Shown one piece after another: positions 1 through 11,880 of a stretch of 64,000 nucleotides of DNA (the first letter of the stretch is position 1; each line of letters opens with the position of its first letter). Origin of the DNA: Aselliscus stoliczkanus (taxonomy: Eukaryota > Chordata > Mammalia > Chiroptera > Hipposideridae). The stretch lies in the NCBI GenBank assembly GCA_033961575.1, contig CM066734.1, positions 77,971,501 to 78,035,500 on the forward strand, written 5' to 3'. Position numbers and translations under genes: made by a program. The notes under the pieces are model-generated. The model was given only the letters and a program-made list of their open reading frames with translations. It made no database searches and was not told the DNA's origin.

Positions 1-1562
1 TTATAGCTGCTTTTATTAACCCTAGGAATGGATAACAACATAATTTTGGATCAAAATGAAGTTTCCCTTCATTAGATTTGGGGCAGTCATGAACGTGGAA
101 ATAATCTGTTCATTGCTATGAAGTTCTAATTCAGTAAATTAGAAGTTATTTCCTTTCAAAAATTTCCTAACAAATAGAGTACAGTACTATCAGGTAGTTA
201 CTTTTTAAAAACCTGTGATTTTAAAGTACAATTTATAGTATAACATGGTAATTATAAACTATTAGGTTGATTTTTCAGTTATAATAACTTTTTATTATAA
301 AACATGTCAGCATAAGAACAAAAGAAATAAGTTATAAAGAAACTCTCTTAAAGGTAACTAAAATTATATATATAGTTCTATTTTATCCTTCATTCACCTA
401 AGAAATTTATCAAAAGCCTAGTACTTATAAACCTTTCTTCTGTGCCAAGACAAAATAGAAAAAGGAAAGAATAGAGGCTATATTTTAGCTATTGAAAATT
501 ATAATGCACTAGGATTGATGAAAGATGTACACACAAAAAAAATGCAATGGAATGGAGTTAAAAAATAAATGCCATAAGTATGGTCCAGACAGCAATTGTT
601 GAAAGAATTCAAATGAGGATAAGGCTTTTAACTGTCATCAGTTTTCCCAAATCCTTTATTTTTGTTCCCAGTCCTCAATTATAGTGCTCTTTTGTGACTC
701 ACCCTATTTTTCTAATAAAGTAAAAATTAAATTCTTTCCATAACTTATTCAGGGAAACCTGGTGTCAAAATTCCATTTAAGTGAATTTTCTCATCTGCCA
801 AGGTCTTCCATCCTTTAGAGAGAGTTTTTTTTGTTTTGTTTTGTTTTTTTCATTTTCCTTTTGAATGTTACCAATTTAATCAAAGCAAAGATTTAATTGA
901 CATCTATAGTTAAGTTTCTTCTCTTGATTTTTTTCTTTAATTATGGAAATAGCTCAGATTTTAATTTTATGGTTCATTTTATACAAATGGAATTAGTTCT
1001 CTGAGTATATTTTCCAGATGAGAAATAAAGATAACTGATGCACCCTTGCTTCATGAGCTTTTAAATATTTCCTTTAACATTTTTATTATAAGAATGAAAT
1101 ATGCAGTTTACGATACCCTAGTATGCTAGATGCTTACTATGCTCTTCATTTTAAATATGCAATTAATATTTCACTTTAAAATATTAAATTTTTCATTTGA
1201 ACTAACAAGTAACCTTTAAAAACATAAAATAATATATATAAGGGCAAAATAAAATGGTTTCTCATCTCATTTTTACACTCTGAGACATATAGCACATAAT
1301 TAAAACTAGTTATAGATTTTTCCTGTGGATTCAACAGGTTAAGCAATTGATCAAATCTGTTATTTTCTTCACAGGACTTAGGTTAGTATCAAGCAGAATA
1401 ACTTCAGATATATGTTGTGTAACACTCCTAGAGATAAATGGGGTGAAATGAGGAAAATAGCATCTATTGAACACTTACCACTTATCCCATATTGTAGTTA
1501 TCACTGTACGGTGTATTGGTTAAAATAGTTTTGTTTGTAAATAACAGCAAATCTTAATTCTA
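1..1562. other. Unassigned AT-rich DNA
   Basis: No coding region or repeat could be recognised. There are short T and A runs and a small GTTTT-type tract near 830-850. Neither strand has an open frame of note. Likely intergenic or intronic, possibly holding repeats too old to see by eye. Confidence 0.5.
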
Positions 1563-1643
1563 TTGGGTTGTCAGAAAAGTCATGAAGCATTTTTGCAACA
1601 AAAAACATAGAAAAAATACATCATGACTTTTCCAACAACCCAA
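1563..1643. mobile_element. Mariner-type MITE, 81 bp
   Basis: The element has terminal inverted repeats that begin TTGGGTTGT. The left 23 bases match the reverse complement of the right 23 at about 21 positions. It is flanked by TA on both sides (1561-1562 and 1644-1645), the target duplication of Tc1/mariner elements. The size and layout match the roughly 80-bp MADE1-like miniature mariners of mammals, although the terminal bases differ from primate MADE1 as I recall it. The interior is A-rich and non-coding. It would have needed a transposase supplied in trans. Confidence 0.75.
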
Positions 1644-2224
1644 TATTTAAACTAAAGGAAAACTTATTATCTCCATAACAAAAAGTCTAGAGCTATTATG
1701 GTTCTAGTAATGGTTAATTAGATGATCAATGATAATATAAAGAATCTTAGCATCTTTCTGCCATTTTCAGTGTGATTTTTTTCTGTAGGCTTATAGCAAG
1801 ATGACTGCAGTATGCCCAGGCATTATGTCCAGACATTAAAACATAACTGTAAAGAGAATATAATTTACAGAGTTTCACTTTTAGCAGGGAAGGAACTATT
1901 CCCATAACTCTCCTGCTCCTCTGCAGATTGCCCCTCATATTTCCTGCCCAGAATTAGGTCATATGCTAAAGCCTATGCCAGTTCCTGGCAAGCAAAACGG
2001 GAGTACCATGGTTGGATTAAACAATTAGAAGTCATTTTAATTTAGGAATAAGGATTCAGTGCCCCAAAGCACATTGCTTTGTAGAGTACTATGGATCTGT
2101 ACATTATTGGGATTCAAGGAAAGGAAGAAACACATATAAATGATGGAAGTACTGTTACAGGTGTGTGCTATCATAATTTATAGTACCATAAATTACTTCA
2201 TCCGATCTTTCTTTGAGCTCTAAA

Positions 2225-2362
2225 ATATAGGATGTTTAAAAAATAGAAAGTGAGGCCTGGAGAGAGATAATTTTCTCCAGATTACAAAGCTATAAAATGA
2301 TTGGACCAGGATTAGAATCATTGTCCAAATCCAAAGCCTGTGTTCTTTCCACCAAATAATGG
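2225..2362 (-). mobile_element. MIR SINE fragment
   Basis: On the minus strand this reads like the MIR core and 3' half. On the plus strand the order is 'gaggcctggagaga', a 'ccagattacaaagct' block and 'aaagcctgtgttctttccacca', which parallels the reverse-complemented MIR consensus. It is an ancient, heavily diverged copy with no target duplication left. Confidence 0.65.
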
Positions 2363-3105
2363 GGTATATATCTAGAAACCCTGAATAATCAAAAAATGTG
2401 TTGAAAGAGTTCCAATTTCCTCAAATATTATGGCAGAAAATCATTTATGTGCGAATCCTAGATAAAATTCTAAAATGTTTGAAGTTTTTCTTTTGCTTTT
2501 TCCAGCTCTTTTTCTCTAAAAATGTTTATTATATAAATCCCTTTGGGAAGATAATTTTTCTTTTATGCCAAATGAAAGCAAGCAAACAAATAACCTTACA
2601 TTTTTTGGATTCAGGTTGTATTTACAATGTTTATAGGAGAAACAAAAAACCTAACACCTTTTAAATTGTGTCAGCAAAAGAATCAAAGATTGATGAAGAT
2701 AAAATTTTGTATCTATTCACAGTAATTTAAGAGTGCTTCAGGGATGAGAGGATTAATATCATGCCTTAGTCAAAATAATTAATGGTGAAAAATAATCAAG
2801 GGTCAGACTTGCTGAGTCTTTCAAATTGTGAAAGACCTACTAGGACTGATGTTTTCTATTTTGGAGTTAAAAAATGTTGGATCTAATTACAAGCAAAAGC
2901 GGGATACAAAGACTGAGGATGAAAGCAGTTTAGAAAAAGCATTTTCTTCTGTAAACTTCAAACTCCAGAAAAATATATGAAACATAATAGGTAGTAAGTT
3001 CTTTGCTAAGGCATTAAATCAAACATATTACTAGGTTTGCCTCCCAGATGGAGCACACTGTGTTGGTAAGCTTTCTTGTTTATTATTTTAAAAACAGGAG
3101 ATGTC

Positions 3106-3110
<5 letters not shown>
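2363..3110. other. Unassigned AT-rich DNA
   Basis: An 88-codon plus frame at 2398-2664 looks spurious: it is Phe/Lys-rich, has no splice or promoter context, and resembles no family I know. No repeat was recognised. Confidence 0.45.

Positions 3111-3152
<42 letters not shown>
3111..3152. repeat. (GT)n microsatellite
   Basis: About 21 uninterrupted GT units follow a short GT-rich lead-in. The tract is long enough to be polymorphic in length. Confidence 0.95.
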
Positions 3153-3154
<2 letters not shown>

Positions 3155-3251
3155 AGTGGAGAAAACAGTTTTAGAATCTTCCAATCTCTATCATCCCAAT
3201 TACAGCTTCAAACTTTAAGAGTTGTTTTTGTTGTTGTTTCTTTTGTTTTGT

Positions 3252-3677
3252 TTGTTTGTTTTAAGATTTTATTGTAGAATCGAGGAAGGGGAAGAGACAA
3301 GTTGCTGTCCTTTTGTTCTTCAGTCTAGTTGTGTAGGACATTGTTTCACTGGCCCATGTTGTTATTATCATTGCATTCTTCTCGGGTGAGGCAGATCAGT
3401 CGCCCGCCACTGAACGGCTGCTCACAGTGGCCCTTGGTTGCTCATGCCGGCTGCCAGACACTCATGGTAGCTTACAGCAGCCCACTGCAGTCTCAATGCA
3501 GTCTACATCATCACTGGCGACTCATAGCAACCCAGCTCCAGGTCGAGCTATTGTTCACCATCTTAGCTGTAGAGGGCAGTGTCACTGACACTCATAAGTG
3601 GGATTCAAACCGGGGCCCTGCTGTTCAGAGCGGGCATCCCAAGCCAGCTCTTAACCAATGCAACATTCAGACAGCCC
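3252..3677 (-). mobile_element. Long tRNA-derived composite SINE, old copy
   Basis: This is a diverged copy of the long SINE also found at 6938, 32479 and 50963. The plus strand starts with the reverse of the AATAAAATCTT 3' module. It then runs through 'agttgctgtccttttgttcttcagt', the ctccaggt/agctgtagagggcagtgtcac module and the tRNA-like head ('ggattcaaaccggggccc', 'taaccaatgcaacattcagacagccc'). Target duplications are weak: TTGTTTTGTTT-like tracts on both sides. Its larger divergence and altered head suggest an earlier insertion than the other three. Confidence 0.8.
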
Positions 3678-4299
3678 TTGTTTTGTTTTTTAAATCTCCC
3701 TTATCTCTACTCCTTGCCCTGGAGTCTTGGAGTAGAGGGCAGAGGACAGAGTATAGAAAAAGAAGGAAAAGAATAACAGACCACACCTATCTTTTTCAAG
3801 GCCGATTTCTCAACCTAGGGAGAAGCGTAAATATTTAAGCCTAATAAGAGATTGGAATTTGTTATATATTATTCTGGATTCTTTCATGATTAAAAAATCA
3901 TGTGTTGATTTCACAAAGTAACAATAAATCTTACTTGGTTTAGTAGAGGTGGCATTAATGAACAGAAAAATGAAATAACCACTACCACAGAAAAAAAATT
4001 AAGTTATGCTATGATTTCATCTTTCTATAACCAGATCATTGAATAAAATGCTTACAGTTACAATATATGGATTTAATGAAATATGTTGGTTAAATTCTGG
4101 GAAGAGATTCTTAAAGTCAAAGTAGGGCTTTTATTTATGCCATAGGTCCAATTCAATGCTATTTGTCATGCCTATAGGCCAACAGGTCAAATAAACATTA
4201 ATATCTAATAAAATCGAATGTTAGAGACAGTTTAAATTAGATTAAACGAGGTAACAACCTCTTAATGTTGATACAGATTTTCCATATGGATTTAACTAA
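3678..4299. other. Unassigned AT-rich DNA
   Basis: Nothing recognised. The 169-codon plus frame at 3329-3838 runs mainly through the SINE to the left and ends here, so it is not a gene. Confidence 0.45.
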
Positions 4300-4434
4300 T
4301 TTTAGCTTATTTCCCCTCCCCCATCTCCTACTCTTATTTATTTATTTATTTATTTTCTTGTCCTCATCCTTCTCTTCTTTGTCTTCCTCCTTCTCCTGCT
4401 TCTTTGCTTCTTTGTTTTTCTGGGGGGGGGGGGA
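4300..4434. repeat. Pyrimidine-rich tract with (TTTA)n and a G run
   Basis: A pyrimidine-rich stretch holds about six TTTA units (4333-4356), then CTT/TCC-rich sequence, and ends in a run of 12 G at 4422-4433. The strand asymmetry could allow unusual DNA structure, but this is ordinary simple sequence. Confidence 0.8.
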
Positions 4435-4804
4435 ATAATAATCTCTGATCCATAAATTTGAAGGCAATTTAATTACTGTAGACATGTTCAAAGATCTAGT
4501 CAACGATGCCACTTATTAGTCAGAGCTTATTGACAGACCTCAAAGTCTTACACAGCTTCTAAGAGGGCAAATGCAGAAATGTTTTTCATGTAACAATTTA
4601 TATCATCTAATTTTACATCATATTTTGAGGAAAATTTTTTACACTGAAATTTTAACAAAAATTATTGTGTCCACCAGACTCGGGCTTTTTTGACTGTCCC
4701 CTCAAAAATAACATAAGGCACAATCAAGGTTACCTTACACACAAAGAAACCTGATAATATTGTTGCTTTTGAAATAATATTTAACAGTATCTTTTTGTGC
4801 TTAG

Positions 4805-5512
4805 CACAAAATTCAAGTACATTACCCCATCCTACAAGCCAATATGTGACTTGGCCTCTTCCCGGCCTCACCAGCCTCATCATACCTACCTGGACCCCTT
4901 CCCTGATCACTGGGCTTCAGGTGCACTGAGTATCTCTCAGTGCTGTCAATATGCAAAGCTTATTCCTGCCTCAGACACTTTATACACGTTATCACATTGG
5001 CCTGGAACAGCTTTCCAACCTCTTTCCAAAAACTTGCTCTAAGAGCACTCGGTTCGTTGCATTCATAGAACATACACAATTTGTAATTATGTGTATTGTG
5101 TTTGTTTTAAGGTTTATCTCATTACATAAGACCAAACTTGTTTGATCAACAGAGGAAAAACAAACAAACAAATCCCTACCTATGAATATGTATATGTTTA
5201 CATATATATTTATATATTTATGCAGGAACTGGAATTCTTACATACATATTTTACCTTATGAAGCACAAACAAAATAGACTTTAAAACTAATAATCTAAAA
5301 TACATGCAAATCTAAGTTCTAATATTTTCCTCTCTTATGCCAATGAATTTTGTATCCTCTGGGTAAACTCATCACAATTGGTAGGACTCTGTATTCATTA
5401 CAAGCTGACTCATTTCTGCTTATTCACTATTGTATTCTCAGTGCCTCTGTGTCTTACATAGAGTAGGAATCAAGTAAATGATAGATGAATACTTGCATAA
5501 ATAAATAACTTA
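4805..5512 (+). mobile_element. Ancient L2 LINE 3' region, discontinuous
   Basis: Two parts fit the L2 3' end. At about 4820-5040 the text resembles L2 ('ccggcctcaccagcctcatc', 'agcttattcctgcctcagacactt', 'ggcctggaacagctttcc'). At 5385-5512 it resembles the terminal tail ('attgtattctcagtgcctctgtgtcttacatagagtagg' in broken form, then 'aagtaaatgatagatgaata'). The middle is decayed or interrupted. The small frames here are not genes. Confidence 0.55.
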
Positions 5513-5880
5513 ATGGCTCTTTATGTCAAAGCATAGCAATAAGAAGGGGAAAAAAACTGATATAGTACAGAACTTCTAAAATTAAGATGTGTTTGTGTTT
5601 GTTAGTTTTACATTATTTTTCTATGAACTCATATTGTGCTGTTTCAGTAAGTCCACATTTTTAGTCTATATACAGCAGATGTCTGTATAGAATTCTATAC
5701 AGACAGAATTCTATTCTTATGAGATGTAGAGACACACAAAAGCCCTTGGAGTTAATAAGGCAATGTTTGTATGTCTTTTCTTTTATAAATTAGTTCCCTC
5801 ATCAAACAAATCACTGAAGGATAATAGGAATGGAACAGAGGCCAGGATAATTCAGCCTCAATCCTTAATTATTTCTTTAA
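5513..5880. other. Unassigned DNA with a perfect palindrome
   Basis: No repeat family was recognised. The only structured element is the 24-bp palindrome at 5681-5704. Confidence 0.5.
5681..5704. repeat. Perfect 24-bp palindrome
   Basis: The 12-base arm GTCTGTATAGAA is followed at once by its exact reverse complement with no spacer. A second AGAATTCTAT block lies directly downstream, so part of the arm is repeated. No function is implied. Confidence 0.9.
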
Positions 5881-6931
5881 TTAATAAACTTTATTTTAGA
5901 ACAGTATTAGGTTCATAGGAAAATTGAGTGGAAGGTACAGAGTCCCCATGTATACTTTATACGTACACATGCACAACTCCTCCATTATTGATGTCCCTTA
6001 CCACAATGGTGCATTTGTCACAATCAGTGAAACTTCATTGACACACTGTTATCATCCAAAGTCCATAGGTGACATTAAGGTTCACTCTTGTCATTGTAGA
6101 ACTAAGGGTTTGCATAAATGTATAATGCCACGTACTCACCATTCTAGTATGCAAGAGTTTCACTGCCCTAAAAATCCTCTGTGCTCCAGTTATTCATCTC
6201 TTCTCCTAGCTAACTCTTGGCAACCACTAATCTATTTATCGTCTCCATGATTTGCTTTTACCAGAATGTCATATGGATGGAATCATACAGTACATAACTT
6301 TTTCAGACTGACATCTTTTACTTAATAATGGTCATTTAAGGTTTCTCTGTGTTTTTTTATGGTTTGATAGATCATTTCCATTTAGTGAATACTATTCCAC
6401 AGTTTATCCATTAATCTATGAATAACATCTCAGTTCTTCTAAGTTCGGGTAATTACAGATAAAACTGCTATAAACATCCATGTGCAGGTTTTTGTGTGGA
6501 CATAAGTGTTAAATCCTTTAGGTAAATAACAAGGAATGGGATTGCTGGGTTGTATGGTGAGAAATAATTAGTTTCATAAGAAATTGCCAAAATGGCATCC
6601 AAAGTAGATGTAGCATATTGCAGTCCCACTAGCAATGAATGAGAGTTCCATTGCTCCACATCTTCACCAGCATTTGGTGTTGTCAGTGTTTTGGATTTTG
6701 GTCATTTAAATAGTTGTATATGATATCTCACTGTTGTTTTAATTTGCAATTCACTAATGACACATGGTATTGAACATGATTTTTAGATCATTACTGGTTA
6801 TCTGTATACCTTATTCAGTGAGATGTCTATCAAAATCGTTCACCCATTTGAAAAAATTGAATTGTTCATTTTATTGTTGTTAGTTTTAACTGTTCTTTGT
6901 ATATTTTGATAATGGTTCTTTACCAGATGTA

Positions 6932-6967
<36 letters not shown>

Positions 6968-7735
6968 TTTTATTGGGGGAATTGGCGGAGGGGAACAGCG
7001 TTGGGAAATCGGGGAAGGGGAACAGACAAGTTGCTGTCTTTTTGTTCTTCAGTTTAGTTGCGGAGGATGTTGCTTCACTGTTGGTATCGTCATTGCGCTC
7101 TTCCCAGATGAGGCAGATCGGTGGCTGGCCTCTGGATGTCGCTCACCGCGGCTATTGGCAGCTCACTCTTGGCTGCCAGCCGCTCACGCTGGCTGCGGGC
7201 CACTCACTATAGCCTATGGCAGCCCACACCATCACCGGGGCTCGCACAGCCCAGCTCCAGGTGGAGCTGTTGTTAGCTGTAGAGGGCAGTGTCACTGGCC
7301 CTCATGTGGGATCCGAACCGGGGCCGCTGGCATCCCAAAACCAGCGCTTAACCAATGCGCCACTCGGCCGGCCCCCAGATGTATCTTTTGCAAATGTTTT
7401 CTTTCAGTCTGTGGCTTGTTTTATCATTTTCTTGTGACATTGTTTTCCAAATAACAGGAGATTTTATTTTTAATGAAGTCCAATTTATCAATTGTTTATG
7501 GATTGTACCTTTATTATGGTATATAAAAAGTCATCACTATGCCCAATATCCTCTAGGTTTTCTCCTATGTTATCTTCTAGGAGTTTTATAGTTTTGTTTT
7601 TTACATGTAAGTCTGTTTCATTCTGAGTTAATTTTTGTAAAGGATATAAGGGCTGTGTCTAGATTTATTTTTTTCACATGAATGTCTAGCTGTTCCAGCA
7701 CATTTGTTGAAATGAATATTTCTATTGCCTTTACT
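5880..7735 (-). mobile_element. L1 LINE, minus strand, ORF2 end to 3' UTR, split by a SINE
   Basis: On the minus strand this reads as the end of L1 ORF2 and a 3' UTR. Plus-strand landmarks in order are 'ggcaaccactaatctatt', 'aatgtcatatggatggaatcatacagta', 'attccacagtttatccatt', 'gggattgctgggttgtatgg' and 'gaatgagagttccattgctcc'. After the SINE at 6938-7374 come the 'tgtggcttgttttatcattttctt' and 'gttttctcctatgtta' blocks. All frames are broken by stops. It is an old copy, dead for retrotransposition. Confidence 0.85.
6938..7374 (-). mobile_element. Long composite tRNA-derived SINE with 15-bp target duplication
   Basis: A 437-bp insertion lies within the L1. The target duplication CCAGATGTATCTTTT is perfect (6923-6937 and 7375-7389). 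On the minus strand the order is: GGCCGGCCGAGTGGCGC head with a pol III A-box-like and a GGTTCGGATCC B-box; 'gggccagtgacactgccctc'; about 330 bp of body ('tacagctaacaacagctccacctgg'...); and a 3' module CCAATAAAATCTTT followed by a poly(A) tail, seen as the T-run on the plus strand. The frames of 60-185 codons here are chance readings of this repeat. Confidence 0.9.
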
Positions 7736-7864
7736 CTAGGACTAGGATAGTAATTATTTGATAAAAACTAGTGGCATTCTAAATATATTTTAAAGATTAA
7801 GTCAATGAGAATTGCTGTCAGATTAAATGTTCTGTATAAAAGAAAACAGCGGAGTCAAAAATAC

Positions 7865-8060
7865 CTCCTTCCAGTGTTTTTCACCTGAGCATTTCAGGGA
7901 CAGTTGCCATTTATTGAAATGGGAATGACTGTAGGAGAAACCATGTGGGGTGAGGAAATAGTGATCAAGAGCTCATTCTGGAAATGTGAAGTTAGAGATG
8001 CCTCCTGGGCATTCAAACAGAGAAATTAGAGTGTCAGAGAGTTACACAATACCACATTTC
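7865..8060. mobile_element. Ancient interspersed repeat, family not assigned
   Basis: The stretch 'catttattgaaatgggaatgactgtaggag...atcaagagctcattctggaaatgtgaagttagagatgcctcctgggcattc' (quoted in part) matches a pattern I remember as a widely dispersed old mammalian repeat, but I cannot name the family. No boundaries are visible. Confidence 0.35.
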
Positions 8061-9503
8061 AAAAGGATTATTAGGTCTAGATCACTCAGAATTTATTTTT
8101 GCAATTTGCTATTGAGTTAAATCACATAGTCATTCCAGGTCTAATTTCTAGGTTTGTGTTTCTCCTTCCATAAGTATTGACATTTAATTTATATTGTTTG
8201 TAGCAGTTAGATTTTTTTGGTTACATTTCTATTTAGTAATATTATAGCCTCTTATATTTATTTTATTTTTAGAATTGATCTTAATTAACCCAAACATGCA
8301 AACTTGAGCATTATGAATTATGAACCACAATTTTAAAAGATTACAAAACCTAATTAGGTTCCAAAACAAAGTCATTACAAAACCTGAAATAGAATAACAA
8401 ATCTATTCAAGAAAAAAATAAGCTTTTATTATTAGATTAGTATTATAGTCTATTCTAAAACTTAACTCAGTTACTTAAATTACTCAAACAGTTTCTGAAA
8501 ATAAACATAAGAAGTACTTTTTATAAGAAGCACTTTTCCCCTTTTTTGTATTTTAGAAGTTACAAAACATTAGTTAGAGTGGATGCTGAGAAATAAATGA
8601 TAGAGGGTACAGAAAAATTATTTCCACAAACTCTGATACCTACAAAGCAAAGATTTGATCAATGTGATGGCAGGCTTAGGTATTGAAATCACAGGGAAAC
8701 CATTTAGCATGGATGTATAATATCTACCCATTATCTTTTGCTATTATCTCTGAGTCTTAATATTTCTGTTTACTCCAAATATGTAATAGATAAAATGACC
8801 AAGTAAAAGACTGTATTGAGCTTACTTTGAAGTAAGCATGATAGACTACTTCATTTCAAACTCATCTGAACTCTATTTTAATAGCTATCAAGAAAATAAT
8901 GGAGAAGATTTTAGATCTCATTAAATACTGTTTAATGAGCAGTATTGAATATAATGGCATATATTCTTCTAACCAACTTCTGCTGCCAACTGCAGTCTAG
9001 GCTATTAGATGAGTTATACAAATAAATAGTGCACAGAGCTAATGTGAAAATAAACAAGTTTGACTATTTTATTTATTAAGGAGTTTTGTGCAAAGAAGTA
9101 GAGGTGCACATGTCTGCCAAATTTGTGTTGAGATGATTACAAGTGTCGAATATGCACGTATACACATGTACACATGCATACACATATACACCCACATACA
9201 GACACACATTTAATTAACATCCAGACAGGTTTGAAAAGTAATTTTAAATTCTAGGCTTTCAAATTTGCTTTTCAGCATTTCTAAGCATTTTACTGACTTG
9301 GGGTTTACTGTACATATTTTGGTATTACAATCGTACCTCTTACATTTCATTTCAAAATACATGTCTCAGGTGAAGTTATATGTGTCTTCAAAATGTAAGT
9401 TAAAAATATAAGCAATGTTATTGCGTTTTATTCTTTTAAAATGCCTTTATATCAGAGTTCAACCATAAAAGCAGTGTTATTAGGAGATATGTACTTATAT
9501 TTG
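8061..9503. other. Unassigned AT-rich DNA
   Basis: Nothing recognised except an alternating purine-pyrimidine tract of ACAC/ATAC type at about 9150-9210, which is a potential Z-DNA-forming sequence. Confidence 0.45.
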
Positions 9504-9541
<38 letters not shown>

Positions 9542-9560
9542 ATCTATCTATCATCTATCA
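9504..9560. repeat. (ATCT)n microsatellite
   Basis: More than ten tetranucleotide units, with the last three interrupted by CATCTATCT variants. Probably polymorphic. Confidence 0.95.
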
Positions 9561-10344
9561 TGTCTATAAAGGGACCTGCTGCAGGGACTTGACTTATCCA
9601 GTGGGAAAGCTAGTGCACCATTTCCTGTAAGACTGTAGCCTGCTTGTCAAATGCTCAATCTTCAATCTCTCGGGAAAGGCAATCAGCAAAGGAAGATCAC
9701 GATTAGGGTGAAACCTATAGAGAATGAACCCCACTAGAATGGACTTGCAACCTTTGTGCATTCTTGTTGCTTTTGACCTTGCTGATGAGGATAACTATAG
9801 AAACTGGAGCCATGAGCTAAACACACACACTGGGCCTGGGAATCAGAAAAGCTAAGAGAGAATCCAGATGTAGACAGAGCTGTTTCAGGCCAGCTGCTGC
9901 TTCTTACCAAACGTATCAGCAACCTCATTATGCTGTAGAAAACAGCTGTTGTTTTCCCTCCACTTTACAAATCTCATGCAAAGCTCTCTTGTGGCCCACA
10001 CCAAACAGAAACATACAAAAAAGGGAGAATTCTGGAATACTTAGTATAAATTAGCACATCCTTTCAAATTAACATATCACAAAGACATCAAACATTATTT
10101 AATACTTATTTGGAAATGATCAACTATCAGTATAACTGTCTATATATTTTGTGTGTATCTAAAAAGAATGGCACAGAATTTTATTGAATATACATACTAG
10201 TAAAAGAAGAAATGCAGATATACAGAAGCAGAAAGCTTCATATGTTTCTTCCCTCCCTTCTTATCTTAGATTCTTTCTTTCCTTGTTTGTTTTACCTTAA
10301 TATCATATACTTTTGGGAGAGAAATCAATTCCTCATGTTTTTGT
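9561..10344. other. Unassigned block, less AT-rich at 9580-9970
   Basis: The first 400 bp are visibly richer in G and C than the surroundings, and I recognise no repeat family. A 64-codon minus frame (9734-9928) has no supporting splice or promoter signals. It could be an old LTR or a conserved non-coding element. Confidence 0.4.
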
Positions 10345-10487
10345 TGTGAGAAGTTTTTCAAACCCACAGAATAGTAGAAAGAACAGTATGATGAACACAG
10401 GTATGCCCTTTACATAGATTCATACTTGGCATGCTTACTTTGTTATGCTCTCTTAATTATACACCTTTCACCACCCTCCCCCCTACT

Positions 10488-10529
<42 letters not shown>

Positions 10530-10951
10530 TTTTTCTTGTGCCTGCTTTGAGACATGAATCCGTAAATATCATGATACATCTCTTCTAAATACTTCAACAT
10601 GGGTCCCATAAAAGGAAAGGATATTCTCTTATAAATAAATTGTCTTATCCATATATATTATATACATCATAATCTATACTATAAATATACAATTACAATT
10701 ATCACCCACTTAGAATTTAACATTATCTAATATTATTATTTAACATACAACCCTTATTAAAAATCACCTAGTTCTTAAATGTCCTTTATAGCTTTCTTTC
10801 ACCTATTTTTTTCTGACCTAACATCCAATCAAAGATCATGCATCACATTTAATTGTTAATGCCTTTAGTCTTTTTTTTACTATAGGACATTTTTCCTTCA
10901 TTTAAAAAAAAATCTGTCACGCATATTTTTGAGACAAGTTCAGTTTTTTTT
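10345..10951. mobile_element. Ancient L1M-type fragment with embedded (CA)n
   Basis: The text resembles a known old mammalian L1-class tail: 'gtatgatgaacacaggtatgccctttac', then a CA tract at 10489-10528, 'tctaaatacttcaacatg', 'tatcctttatagctttctttcac'-like words and 'ccaatcaaagatcatgcatcacat'. It continues beyond the younger L1 at 12407 ('caatttgaatttgtctgatgtttgc'). So the young L1 inserted into it. Confidence 0.55.
10489..10528. repeat. (CA)n microsatellite
   Basis: About 20 uninterrupted CA units within the old L1-like fragment. Confidence 0.95.
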
Positions 10952-10964
10952 AAAAGATCCCTCA

Positions 10965-11836
10965 GACTGCAGATTGGTGCAGCCACTATGGAAGTCAGTA
11001 TGGAGGTATCTCAAAGAACTGGAAATAGAGCTACCGTTTGACCCAGCAATTCCACTCCTAGGTATTTATCCTGAAAAAACCAAGACACTTATTCAAAAAA
11101 AGTTATGCACCCCTATGTTCATAGCAGCACAATTTACAATAGCTAAGACTTGGAAACAACCAAAATGCCCATCAGTAGAAGACTGGATTAAGAAACTGTG
11201 GTATATTTATACAATGGAGTATTACTCCGCTATAAAGAAGAATGAAATCGTGCCATTTGCAATGATATGGATGGACCTAGAGACTGTAATGTTGAGTGAA
11301 ATAAGTCAGTCAGAGAAGGACAAATACCATATGATCTCACTCATATGTGGAATCTGAAAAACTGTATGAATGAGCAAAGTAAACAGAAACTGTCTCATAG
11401 ATATAGAAGAAAAATCAGTGTTGCTAATTGGGAGAGGAATGGGGATGAGGGAGAAGGGGAAGGGATTAGACAGCAAAAATAGGCAACTACAATATTGCTA
11501 CTGGGATAGGAAAAACAGTTTGGGGAATATAATTAATAATGTTGTAAATATTCTGTGGAATGTCAGATGATCATAGGTCTTGTTAGGGAGACCATTTCAT
11601 GGATGGAGTAGAGGTTTGATCACTGCACTGTATTACTAAAGCGGAGGTGGTATACCTACTGTAATTGAATATATATAGATAGTCACGGGATGTGGATTAT
11701 ACTGTGGAAGAGAGTCAGAGGAAGAGTAATAGATATATATGATATGGGGGGGAGTGGGTGGTGTATTGGGGTGGGGGTTGTCACTTTGAGGGGTAAAATG
11801 TATAACTATTGCACTGTGTTGTACACCTGAAACTAA

Positions 11837-11880
<44 letters not shown>

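Noticed and set aside
3329..3838. 169-codon plus frame, the second longest in the window
   Set aside because: Most of it is the reversed long SINE; the rest has no family resemblance.
7216..7454. Overlapping plus-strand frames of 73-185 codons at 6897-7591
   Set aside because: They translate the reverse complement of a long SINE with its T-run and the L1 around it. The same frames recur at 50947-51489 and 32464-32944 in other copies.
10929..11357. 142-codon plus frame
   Set aside because: It is the L1 ORF2 C-terminus after a chance ATG; 5'-truncated and without RT or endonuclease domains.
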